Below are positions 1-11,907 of a stretch of DNA of 13,243 bases, piece after piece. The translations under genes were made by a program, and so were the position numbers. The notes under the pieces are model-generated. The model made no database searches. It was not told the DNA's origin and worked only from the letters and a program-made list of their open reading frames with translations. Source of the stretch: Spirogloea muscicola (taxonomy: Eukaryota > Streptophyta > Zygnematophyceae > Spirogloeales > Spirogloeaceae); NCBI GenBank assembly GCA_009602725.1, contig WELB01000237.1:23217-36459 (forward strand). Reading direction: 5' to 3'. Each line of letters starts with the position of its first letter. The first letter of the stretch is position 1.

Positions 1-3057
<3,057 letters not shown>

Positions 3058-4140
3058 TTGTTGGCGACTACCTATTTGTCCATGAAGGCACTATACCTGT
3101 CTGGAGCAATTTCAGTCTGCAAAGCTGCAAACTTGATCTGCACATGAGAAGGTGCAGTATATCACCATCACTTGCTCAGATCACAATACCACACCATACC
3201 TGTATGAATGTACGCCTCTACTAGTCAGCAATGTGCTCCTGAACGACATGCTGATGGTCTTCTGAATTACTGCATGGTGCTGTAGGTTGTGGAGCATGGC
3301 TTGCACAGCAGCGCATCACTTGGGTACTTTGCAGCGTTGCTTTAGATGCCCAAGTGGAAGGCCATGCCTCCGTTTCAGATTCTGCTGGTATGTAGCAAGA
3401 GGCAGCCTGTGAGATGGGCCTGTTTGAGCGTTGGCCCAGTCTGCTTGCTTGCGCTTGCTGGCTGAAGTGACAACCATAGTCTGTGCACATACAGGAGTTG
3501 GCTTTTGGGAGCACTATCTGCTCTATATTTATGTGCTCAGAGTTCTGCAACATAAAACCGGCAAGGCCACAGTGGTCAACACCATCTTCCCTCATTTCCA
3601 TCAGACCCTCTGATTGCTTTCAGCAGCTGTGGTGGTCAGCTGAAAGCGTAACGAGGAGTTGCTTCCACATTATGTCCGTCTTCAGCTCTCAATCTACTCA
3701 ACTTCCTCTTTGGCATCTCAGCTTGGCCACTCACCAGAATGTGCCGTGAGGTTCCATGACAACCCAAAACCCACGTTAGTCCACTCTCTTGTCTGGATGA
3801 TATCTGCGAGAGGTACTTTGTACGCGCTCAGCAAAGCCACTGCCATTACTCCAATTTGCGGCTGCTGACACGGCTTAACTTCCCATTCGCCGTAGTCTTG
3901 TGCGTAGCTGTATGGTTTTGGCGCCTTTCAGCCTTCTGGACCATGTTCATTGTTTCTCCAGTCAAGTAGCTCGTGGATGGCAGTGCACTAAGCTGAATTG
4001 AGTGCCTCCCTGATCATCACTTGTCACGAAACGACTGTCCTAATCCGATTCCTGCCAAAAGTTGACTGCTAGTCTGACACTCACTCTGTATCTTATGACA
4101 TCTTCAGGCCCCTCTGTAGCTGCTAAGCGCTTGTCGGCCC
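3058..4140. other. Stretch without a recognisable gene downstream of the SAC3 gene
   Basis: This follows the proposed SAC3 stop and presumably includes its 3' untranslated region. Open frames on both strands are short and match no family I recognise, and I see no tRNA-like or rRNA-like segment. Base composition resembles the introns of the neighbouring genes. Additional 3' exons of the SAC3 gene could be hidden here, but no conserved peptide supports one. Confidence 0.6.
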
Positions 4141-4209
4141 CTCCGAACCCTTGTCAATTCTTTTTGGGCTGGCTTATCACAGCCCTTGCCCCATGTGGAG
4201 TGCCACTTC
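4141..4209 (-). repeat. Dispersed repeat copy, inverted relative to copies near 11300 and 11725
   Basis: The reverse complement of this stretch aligns over about 60 bases with 11278-11335, with a few substitutions and small gaps. The best core is 4165-4185: its reverse complement gggctgtgataagccagccca differs at two positions from bases 11302-11322. A third related copy is at 11714-11736. This is a short, degenerate interspersed repeat on both sides of the CNGC gene; its origin (SINE, MITE or LINE end) is unknown. Confidence 0.7.
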
Positions 4210-4377
4210 TTCTTGTATCTTACACTTCGACGCGGAAAGAAAGCAAGCAGGGCGCGTGAAGTCAGTGAGGACGTGCGGGGAGGTCGACACAAAGTCAACG
4301 CCCGTTGACGGGTGCAAGGCGAGGCGCCGGTCAGCGCATTGAGGGCCCGGGAAGAGAGGTCGCAGTGCCCCCGGAAA

Positions 4378-4533
4378 GCCGCCGCCGACGCCGCCGCCGC
4401 CGCCGCAGTCGCCGCCGCAGCCGCCGCCGCCGTCGTCGCCGCTGCGGCGGAGGAGGGGCTGCTGATGTGAGGTCCTCGCGGCGGTCCGGGAGGCAGCGGC
4501 GGCGGCGNCGCCGCCGACGCCGCCGCCGCCGGC
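4378..4533. repeat. CCG/CGG triplet-rich tract with an unresolved base
   Basis: Dense runs of gcc/ccg triplets (about 4378-4440) switch to cgg/gcg triplets (about 4441-4507) and back to ccg (4509-4533), so the tract can fold on itself. The single N of the window is at 4508, flanked by ggcggcg and cgccgcc, the tip of a short perfect inverted repeat. The tract encodes only arginine-, glycine- or alanine-rich peptides in the various frames. It lies about 400 bases upstream of the CNGC start and may belong to that gene's promoter or 5' untranslated region. Confidence 0.85.
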
Positions 4534-4595
4534 GTCGAGGGATGCCGGCGGCGACGGCGGGAACGACGAGCTGCCGATGCTGTGGTGCCCGCTCG

Positions 4596-4644
4596 CCCCT
4601 CCGTCCCTCCCTCCCTCCCTCATTCCCTCCGCCGTCCTCCTCCC
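4596..4644. repeat. CCCT-rich polypyrimidine tract
   Basis: An almost pure C/T run with several consecutive ccct units, followed by more cctcc blocks. It lies about 270 bases upstream of the CNGC start codon. Such tracts occur in plant promoters and 5' leaders, but no defined regulator can be named. The complementary strand has runs of three G at short spacing and could form a G-quadruplex (inference). Confidence 0.7.
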
Positions 4645-4915
4645 GGCTCGAACCCCGCTCCCTCGTTTGGCAATGTCGGCACTCGGGGCAGCTCCCTCCA
4701 GGACCCTTGTGCAGCTTCTCCAGGTTAGCGCGGAGGCTGACCGAGCCGCGCTCTGTGCTTACTCGTGGTCACCGAGCGGGTCAGCTTAGACAGCAGCAGG
4801 CGATGTACACCTGTCAATGTGCTTGCCTTTGTACTTGGCCACTCAGGCCCTCCATGACTCACTGCGGACTCCATCCTTCTGCCGTCTCGGCAGGGCCCAG
4901 GATGCGGTGGACGGC

Positions 4916-7900
4916 ATGGTCTACAGTTCGGAGAGCCGGCCGGGAGCGCAGCGCCGGCGGCGCGGCGGCGGCGGCTCCGCCGTCGGGGTCGCCGCCCGCG
5001 CCAAGACGCTCGGGAGCTTCTTCGGGCTGGTGCAGCGCTCGATGGGCAGCAAGCCGCAGCCTGAGAAGGGCGCGCCCGAGAGCTTCGCTTCTGCCTCCGA
5101 GGAGGAGACCCACGTTGGAGAAGGCCTCGGCGACGTGAGTGCCGCCGGCAAGGGCCAGCAGGTGGAGGGTGCGCCGCGGGGGCCGGCGGCAACGGCGGCG
5201 CACCGGGTCCTGGACCCGCGCGGCCGCCGCGTCCTTCTGTGGGACCGCGTCTTTGTCGTCGTCAACGTCCTCGCCAGTAAGCAGAGCGGATGGGTCGCGA
5301 GCCTTGGCTTAGGTTTGGAGTAAGCTGTTGCTTAAGGTTGACAGCCCAGCAACTGGCTACCGCGCCATTTGCCGAGGCTTGGCACTCACTGTGGTGCGCA
5401 TGGGTGCCGCCTCGACGGCTGCGGCCGTGCTCGCTGCAGTCTTCGTGGACCCGCTCTTCTTCTACGCGCCGGTGGTGTCGGGCTCGCTGTGCATCTATGT
5501 GCCGGCCGCGCTGAGACCGCCACTCACCGCGCTGCGCTCCGTGCTCGACGCCTTCTGGCTCGTGCACATTGCTCTCCAGGTCGGGCCTCTGCCGCATTAT
5601 AGCCCTTTGGCAGCCACAGCCATGCCTGATCATTGACCTCGCACTGGAATGGGTTTTCAGATTGTGAATCCTCGTCTTTCTGTTTGGAAGATCTGACCGA
5701 CTCCGTCCTGCCGGCTTGCCAGTTCTGGCTGCCCGTTGAGGTGACACTACCCGCGCAGTTCGGCCGGCCATACGACCAGCGCGTGCTCGTGTCGAACTTC
5801 CGGGTGGTCGTGCGGCACTACCTCTGCGGCCCCTTTTGGCTGGACGTTCTGGCGGCTCTGCCGCTGCCTCAGGTGCTGTAGTGCATGGCTCCTGCTGCAG
5901 CTGCTGGGGCAGTGGCCATGTCTCCGGAGACATGGCCACTGCTCGGCGGAGTGCATCACACATGGCACTTGAAAGCCTTACCCCCATGTGCAACGCTGGA
6001 CTGTTAAATGCTAATCTAAGCCCTAAAATGGACTCTTAGACCCTAATGTAAGCCCTGATGTGGACTGTAGCGCTAATGTAAGCCCCAAAAGCACGCTCTG
6101 CAGGTGTACATGAACGCCATCATCCCGCAGCTTGGCAGTGCCAGCGAGGGCGTCCGCGCGGCTGTGCGGCTCTCCTCGCTGCTGCAGCTCGGGCCTCGGG
6201 TCGCGCGCCTCCTCCCCTCACTGGCCAAGATGCGCGACCTCCTCGGAGTCATCGTCAAGAACTCGTGGGCTGGCGCGGCTTACAACCTCCTCTTCTACAT
6301 CCTCGCCAGTCACGTGAGGCCCGCCAGTTGCCTCGACTTCGGCACTGCCACTAGCTTGATGGATGTCGCTTTGGAGCAATCGAGGCTGCAAGTCCACAGT
6401 CAAGATTGATATCCTTCTCTCAAATGTCAATCCTGTGATTCATTTGAGGAGGTTATTTGTTTTGTTGCAATTGAGCCATTCATTTCTCATTAGCCTTTCG
6501 CCTCACTACTTTTCAGGTGATTGGCGCGATCTGGTATGCGTTCTCGGTGCAGCGTATCGACTACTGCTGGCGGCGCTACTGCCACCGGCTGCAGGGCAGC
6601 CTGGCAGGGAGCTGCCAAACGGCCTTCTTTGACTGCGGGGAGGCTGGCAGCCCCGCCCGCAGCCGCTGGCTCAGCTCAGAGAGCTGGGCGGCGATCGCTA
6701 CCAGCTGCAGGGACGGGAACGGGCCGGACCTGTTCGACTACGGCATCTACACGCCAGCAGTGACCAGCCACATCGTCCAGGATGCGACCTTCTGCAACCG
6801 CTTCTTCTACTCGCTCCGTTGGGGCCTGGTCAACCTCAGGTTCCTCTCGCCCTCACCACAATTTGTGCCACTTGGGTCATGCTTAGACTACTGTGTAAGA
6901 CTCTAGCCTACAACTTCACACCTGGCTCTCAAGGTCTGAGGAAGTAGCACAATCGAGTATGGTTCCTCCATCACCAGCAACTGTGGCACCCGTTGGACTT
7001 CCTGGCGCAGCACGCTTGGGCAGGGTCTGTTTCCCACGCCGTCGGTGGCGCAAGGCCTTGCATGCATAGGGCTCGTCATCCTTGGCCTCTTGCTCTTCTC
7101 CCACCTCATCGGTGGCATGCAGGTCCTCCTCCTGCCCTCAGATACCCCTGCCAGTCAAGAATCGCTTGCCAGTCATATGCCAGCACACTGCAAGCCTCTT
7201 AGAAGTAGCTGTTTACTCTGCAGCTATGTGAATGGCCATAGTATCAAATTCAACTTGCACCAACACTTTTTAGTTGTTACATGTTTACACTATATGTCCA
7301 TTCTTGACTATCTTGTGCCATCAGACGTACTTGGCATCTACAACCCTCCGGCTGGAGGAGGCGCGTGTGAAGCGTCGGGATGTGAAAAGCTGGATGCAGC
7401 ACAGGCAGCTGCCTAGAATGTTCCGTGAGCGCATCAACCGGTTTGAAGAGTACAAGTTCATGGCCACGCGTGGTGCTGACGAGGAGCAGCTTGTCATGAA
7501 CCTGTCCCCCGACATCCGCCGTGATGTAAAGCGCCATCTAGCACTTGATCTTGTGCTTCAGGTGGGAGGAAGCACTCGCACTCGCATTAGCACAGATTCT
7601 GCTACCATGGTTTCCACTATGATTCTAAAGTTGATGAAGAATTGCGAGACTCTACTGATGCCAAATACGTGATATGGTTGGTAGCATGGGTATCTACTCT
7701 TACGCAGTACCCGTCACTTATTGATCTGTGGTGTTGATTATGCTAAAACCTCCTTGCTCCGCATGTGAGATGCATATGACAGCATCGTACACACAGGCAG
7801 TCCATGGCAGGCTGACGCTGCTGCAGCTGTTTTTCCTGGCAGGTCCCATTATTCAGTGAGATGGAAGGCTCTGTGCTAGACGCCATTTGCGAGCGCCTCA

Positions 7901-9326
7901 AAGCGGCCATCTTCGTGGAGGGCACAACTCTCCTGCGCGAGGGCGACCCTCTGCCCTGCATGTTCTTCTTCGTCTCAGGCGAGGTCGAGTCAGTGACAAC
8001 CAATGGTGGAAGGTCAGGTAATCCTCTGAGCATCTAGTCTAACGCCCATGGATGTATGCTTATGGAGGGCTACTTTACATGCTTGAGCAGCCAACTTGAA
8101 TGGTTAACTGGAGCCATTTTCAATAGCTCTAAGTAGCTTTAATACAATTCCAGATTGGACTACTTGGGTATAATAGCACTGTAGTCAAGCAGCTGTATGT
8201 GAGCCTCGATAGTGAATGCTGAGTCTCTACTTGAACTGTCCTCTGCTGATCCTTGCCGTCGTGTGGCGAGAACACTATTGCAGGCTTCCATACACAGGGT
8301 ATCTTGGGTCCTGGTGACTTCTGCGGCGAGGAGCTCCTGACCTGGGCGTTGGACCCAAATCAGAGCACGCAGCTGCCCTCGTCCACGCGCACCGTCATTG
8401 TGCTGAAGGAGTGCGAGGCCTTCTCGCTTGGTGTCGACGACCTCCTGTATGTCACCAACCACATGGGACGCATCCATACTCGTCGGCTGCGCCACGTGTA
8501 CCGCTACTACTCACACCAGGTACGTTTAGGTTGGCTTGCGCTACCCTGCACTCTTAGTCCTTAGTGCCAAGGTCTAAGTCTCAAAAGTGTGACCTCTATA
8601 ACCATTCCCCTTCTTGGTGTAGTCAATATTACTGATTGGCTGGTGAGCATCTGTGGCTGCCTGAGAGCTGCACACCTCTATTTCAGTAATCTTAAGTGCA
8701 GATTAGATCCTCCGCACTTGTTGTGAACTTGACTTCCTTGAGCGAAATTTTGTGACTTGCAGTGGCGGCATTGGGCAGCTGGCGTCATTCAGACAAGGTG
8801 GCATCGATATAAACAGCGGCAAGTGGATAAGATAAGGAGGGAAGAGGAGCAGGCTGCTCTACAAGCGGCTGTTTTGGAAGCAGCGGCCAGCGCAGCAGCC
8901 GGAGAGTGCCCGATGAACGAGCCCGGTGTCGCGGCTGCAGCTCACATTGCCATGTTTGCAAAGTACACAATGCGGACATGGCGGAAGAAGAGGGTAGTGG
9001 ATGCGTTGCGTGACGATGTAGATGCCGCGCAGAGGAGGCCATCAGAGCCGGCCTTCTTGTACAACAGCAGCAGCGAGAGTGAGGGTGATGACAGCGACAG
9101 CAATTCCCACAACTACATGGCTGCTGAAACTCCGGTCGCAATGTTCTATAGCAGCCGGTTGCCGCAGGTCCGGAGAGTGCCCAACTCAGGCCCACTCAAT
9201 CAGATCCCACCAAGAAGTGGGTTTCTGGGAGTCCCAAGGACCAACGCAGCCGTGCCCGGCAGGCTCGGCCATGAGATGGGCCGGCGGAGTCATGTCTCCA
9301 ATGTGCCCAAGAGTGGCCTTCTTTGA
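4916..9326 (+). CDS. Plant-type cyclic nucleotide-gated ion channel (CNGC), complete, ten exons, about 835 aa
   Basis: Proposed exons are 4916-5276, 5440-5579, 5723-5872, 6104-6313, 6517-6839, 7011-7122, 7325-7561, 7843-8017, 8284-8519 and 8763-9326. They total 2508 bases in frame, with GT-AG introns and a TGA stop. The ATG at 4916 leaves about 97 residues before the VLDPRGR motif, a normal N-tail length, but an upstream exon is not excluded. Seen in order: S1 with FVDPLFFY (about 105-131); S2 (150-167); S3 ending LAALPLPQ (205-217); S4 with Arg235, 239, 249 and 252; S5 with NSWAGAAYNLLFY (270-282); a cysteine-bearing S5-P loop; pore NLSTLGQGL (393-401, filter GQG); S6 to GGMQ (432); C-linker with RLEEARVKRRD and DIRRDVKRHL; CNBD (about 512-640) with GPGDFCGEELLTWALDP (578-594) and EAFSL; IQ motif in WAAGVIQTRWHRY (652-664). 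Known for the family: plasma-membrane Ca2+-permeable tetrameric channels, with calmodulin binding at the IQ region. Odd: the pore serine codon is split by an intron, and the last 150 residues are low-complexity and unlike land-plant CNGC tails. Confidence 0.95.
5909..5942. repeat. Perfect 34-bp palindrome inside CNGC intron 3
   Basis: The half-site gcagtggccatgtctcc is followed directly by its exact reverse complement with no spacer; the centre lies between 5925 and 5926. It could form a 17-bp cruciform or RNA hairpin with essentially no loop. It sits 36 bases after the intron's 5' splice site. No function can be assigned. Confidence 0.97.
6011..6086 (+). repeat. Degenerate tandem repeat, about 2.5 copies of a 30-32 bp unit, in CNGC intron 3
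   Basis: Copies start at 6011 (ctaatctaagccctaaaatg), 6043 (ctaatgtaagccctgatgtg) and 6073 (ctaatgtaagcccc). The first two also share a ggact...tag segment. The array ends about 17 bases before the acceptor at 6104 and overlaps the likely branch-point zone. The core resembles plant telomere-like CCCTAA text, but no true telomere array is present. Confidence 0.85.
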
Positions 9327-11230
9327 CATGTTCGTTGCTTCGCATTTTTGCGGTGTGTCAAAGCCCTTCATCCACCGACCACCACATGACAAGCCTTTGG
9401 TAGTGACATTGCAATGGCGCTGCGGTCGTGGTCTCTGCTTATCTCAGAGCAAGAGGGTAAACGTCCGGTGGCCACGTGCCAGTTGTCCACCTACTTAACT
9501 CCCAGCGGAGCGCAGCCCACTGGTCTCTGATTGCTGTCATTGCAAAGTCAATACCAAATACAGATTTGAGAGGGGACGTAGCCGGGATTTTGCAGTCTCG
9601 TCATCTCATACTTGAGTGGTGGTTGTCTGCGTCTGCGCTTCTCACTTCTAATGGGGGGATTCCTGTGAAGGACAGAAATAAGTGGGTCTGCAAGGATCAA
9701 GGGTAGGTTACTCCTGGCTCACCAAGTCAGTACCACAGGTGGCTCCAATGTAGGCCAACGTATATTGAGTGTCTCACATGAAGGAGAAAGTGACGAGTGC
9801 TGTGGGGTGCTCTTGGCCTTGGCTGCAACAATCTAGTGAGCTTATTGATGACTGATGCAAGCACATACTGCTGACTTCGATGTTGCTCAACACGAGGAAG
9901 CCACTGACACCGTTATCCTGTGTGCCGTTAGTCTTAACGAGTGGCATATGAGAATGTATAACCCCCTCTTCCCAAGTCGTCTTTGACAAGCAGCCAATGA
10001 GACATACAAGCATGGATGAGTACATGACCTCCTAAACAGCAGTTAAAGGTGCAAGGTAAATACGTAAGAAGATCGAGCAAGCAATATATCACGTGCGCTC
10101 TATAATTTGGTATTTCGTCCCATCTGTCCGCACTCTCGAATATGTATAGCAGGGGTGTTCGCATACATGGTGAATTCTCGGTGGGCATGGCAGGTCCAAC
10201 CGAGTTCTGCTTATTGGACGAGCAATGGCTGGGCAAAACAAGGCCACTCGACCACAGCCGGTCAATACTTTCGAGAGAAGAACCAGGCAGATCAAGATAA
10301 AATGTTAGCTTAAGCACTCGAACTCGATGGATGCAGATCTTAGCTGATGGTTCTTGGCTTGATTGCAAGAGGTGAAAAGAGCATTGACAGCTGCGTACAG
10401 TCGTCAGCAGTCAGCTGCCTTGCTCAAATTAAGGAGGTGGTCAAGGGCAACATAGGCCGATATTGACTCAGCCCGAGGTCGGAACCTACATGATAGGTGC
10501 GCACTGGACGTGGAAAAGCCAGACTGTTTCCTGTACAGAGCCTGTTGCGTGGCGGTGGCGCCCTGTGTAAAGGGTCGAGCAGCTCCGGCCAGTGCTTGTT
10601 AGCAAAGGGCAGAAGCGGCTGAGTGCCCCAGCGTCATGGCTGTCTTGTGACGACGTCTACCAAGGATCTGCGGGCCGCCACCATGCGTATTGCTCGAATG
10701 GCAGTGACGCTCTGGTCAAGCACCACAATAGAGCACTGTACTCTTCGTACTTCCCCTGCCCTTCCTACCCAGACATGCAGTCCTTTGAGCCAGCCTACGG
10801 CTTCCATGGTCCAGTGGGTAGTAAGGACGGCACTAAGTGCCACCACACAGTGTCTTGACAGCTGGCTGTGGGATGGCTAGCAGGGCCAAGGACTTGAGTA
10901 GAATGAACTCGCGCTCTCAGAGATGTTCGCATCTGTGGTGTGGCTGTGACATCCTGCACTATATATTCTGCAATTGCTACGTATCTGTCTCAGATAACCT
11001 GCCATCTTGATGCAAAAGCTCTATTCCATTGCAGAGAAGGCACCTTCTTACAGGACATGAGGTGACAGCTGAACAGGGCCTCCAATGTGCATTTCCCACT
11101 GTGCACATTATTGCATCTTCTGACCGTGCAGGCAATTTGAAGGTCAAAGCGATGGTAGCACAGTCATTCCAAAAGAAGCCGGAAACGTAGCCACATAGCC
11201 TGCAGGCGAAAGAAGAGTCGCATTCAAGAA
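9327..11230. other. Gene-poor stretch downstream of the CNGC gene
   Basis: The stretch begins after the CNGC stop and must contain its 3' untranslated region. The longest open frame (9934-10368, minus strand) and several short plus-strand frames show no recognisable domain and no coding-like composition. I found no tRNA, no long inverted repeat and no clear polyadenylation signal near the stop. Nothing else can be supported here. Confidence 0.6.
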
Positions 11231-11244
11231 GAAAATAAAGAAGA

Positions 11245-11315
11245 TGGCTCTTCCAATGTACGGCAACGGCTGTGAGAAAGTGGCTCTCCCAATGGGGGCA
11301 AGGGCGGTGAGAAGC
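11245..11315 (+). repeat. Tandem duplication of a roughly 36-bp unit
   Basis: The unit starting at 11245 (tggctcttccaatg...) is repeated at 11281 (tggctctcccaatg...). Both continue with a gcaa-gg-c-gtgaga pattern, at roughly 80% identity by eye with one single-base gap. The second unit contains the core shared with the dispersed copies at 4165-4185 and 11714-11736. Confidence 0.8.
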
Positions 11316-11324
11316 CAGCCCAGA
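11302..11324 (+). repeat. Dispersed repeat core, copy 2
   Basis: These 23 bases match 11714-11736 at 22 positions (the difference is gagaag versus gagagg). They also match the reverse complement of 4165-4185 at 19 of 21 positions. The similarity to the inverted copy extends upstream to about 11278 and, with gaps, downstream to about 11335. Confidence 0.8.
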
Positions 11325-11447
11325 CAAGGTTCAAAGAAGGCCGGCCAAAGAAAAGAAAAAAGAGCTCGCCAATTGAGAATAGGGGCTGGAACAGCCAGCC
11401 CAAAAAAGAATGAGCAGAGTACAAGAAGCCCAAGAAGAAGGGGGCCA

Positions 11448-11473
11448 GGCGAAGCACTAAGGCGAAGCACTAA
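11448..11473 (+). repeat. Perfect 13-bp tandem direct repeat
   Basis: ggcgaagcactaa occurs twice head-to-tail, at 11448-11460 and 11461-11473. It lies in an A/G-rich stretch (about 11220-11510) that contains the dispersed repeat. It is probably a replication-slippage duplication. Confidence 0.95.
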
Positions 11474-11713
11474 GAAAGCACAAGAAGAAACAAAGCAGCT
11501 ACGAACTACTCAGTAACCCCCGCTAAGCAGTCGCAGGTCAGAGAGGCTATGTTCCTGGAAGGACGTCCCCTGGCCAGAGAAAGGGCTCGCCCATGGTCAA
11601 AGGGGCCAGACTACGAAGGGGCCAGAAGCGATATCTCAGAACTGTAGGATAAAATCACTCATGAGGTTACGAGTGAGGAGCCTCAAATCCGACAGACTAG
11701 CTGCCGGAAAACA

Positions 11714-11736
11714 GGGCGGTGAGAGGCCAGCCCAGA
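11714..11736 (+). repeat. Dispersed repeat core, copy 3
   Basis: Same orientation as the copy at 11302, from which it differs at one of 23 positions. Similar agaag and ggccag words continue to about 11850, suggesting a longer degenerate element. The copy ends close to the start of the LINE-like open frame at 11908. Confidence 0.75.
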
Positions 11737-11907
11737 AGAAAGCGCGGCCAGATTGACTGGTGGCTGGGAAGAAAGAAAGGAGAGGCCAGAAGTGCGCGCC
11801 CATTGAGGGAAAGGCGCGCGGGGCGCATGAATTGAGAGGGAGGCCAATTCAAGCCAATACATTGTTCAGGCAGAGTCGAGTGCAGACTAAACAAGGCTAC
11901 ATAATAG

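Noticed and set aside
3221-3601. A 126-codon minus-strand open frame downstream of the SAC3 gene
   Set aside because: Cysteine/serine-rich chance-like sequence without family resemblance, probably in 3' untranslated or intergenic DNA.
4305-5138. A 277-codon plus-strand open frame across the triplet tract
   Set aside because: It is arginine-rich because it reads (CGN)n repeats, contains the N, and runs out of frame over CNGC exon 1, which has clear family motifs in another frame.
4725-5265. Overlapping minus-strand open frames opposite CNGC exon 1
   Set aside because: They are GC-rich shadows of the real exon, full of Arg, Pro and Ala, with no domain.
5262-5993. A 243-codon minus-strand open frame
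   Set aside because: It lies opposite CNGC exons 2 and 3 and their introns and resembles no family; the plus strand carries strong conserved motifs.
6011-6086. Interstitial telomere array
   Set aside because: Only single CCCTAA words occur, inside 30-32 bp units; there is no run of plant telomere heptamers.
9934-10368. A 144-codon minus-strand open frame in the gene-poor region
   Set aside because: No recognisable domain, no conserved motif and intron-like composition; it cannot be supported as a gene without transcript evidence.
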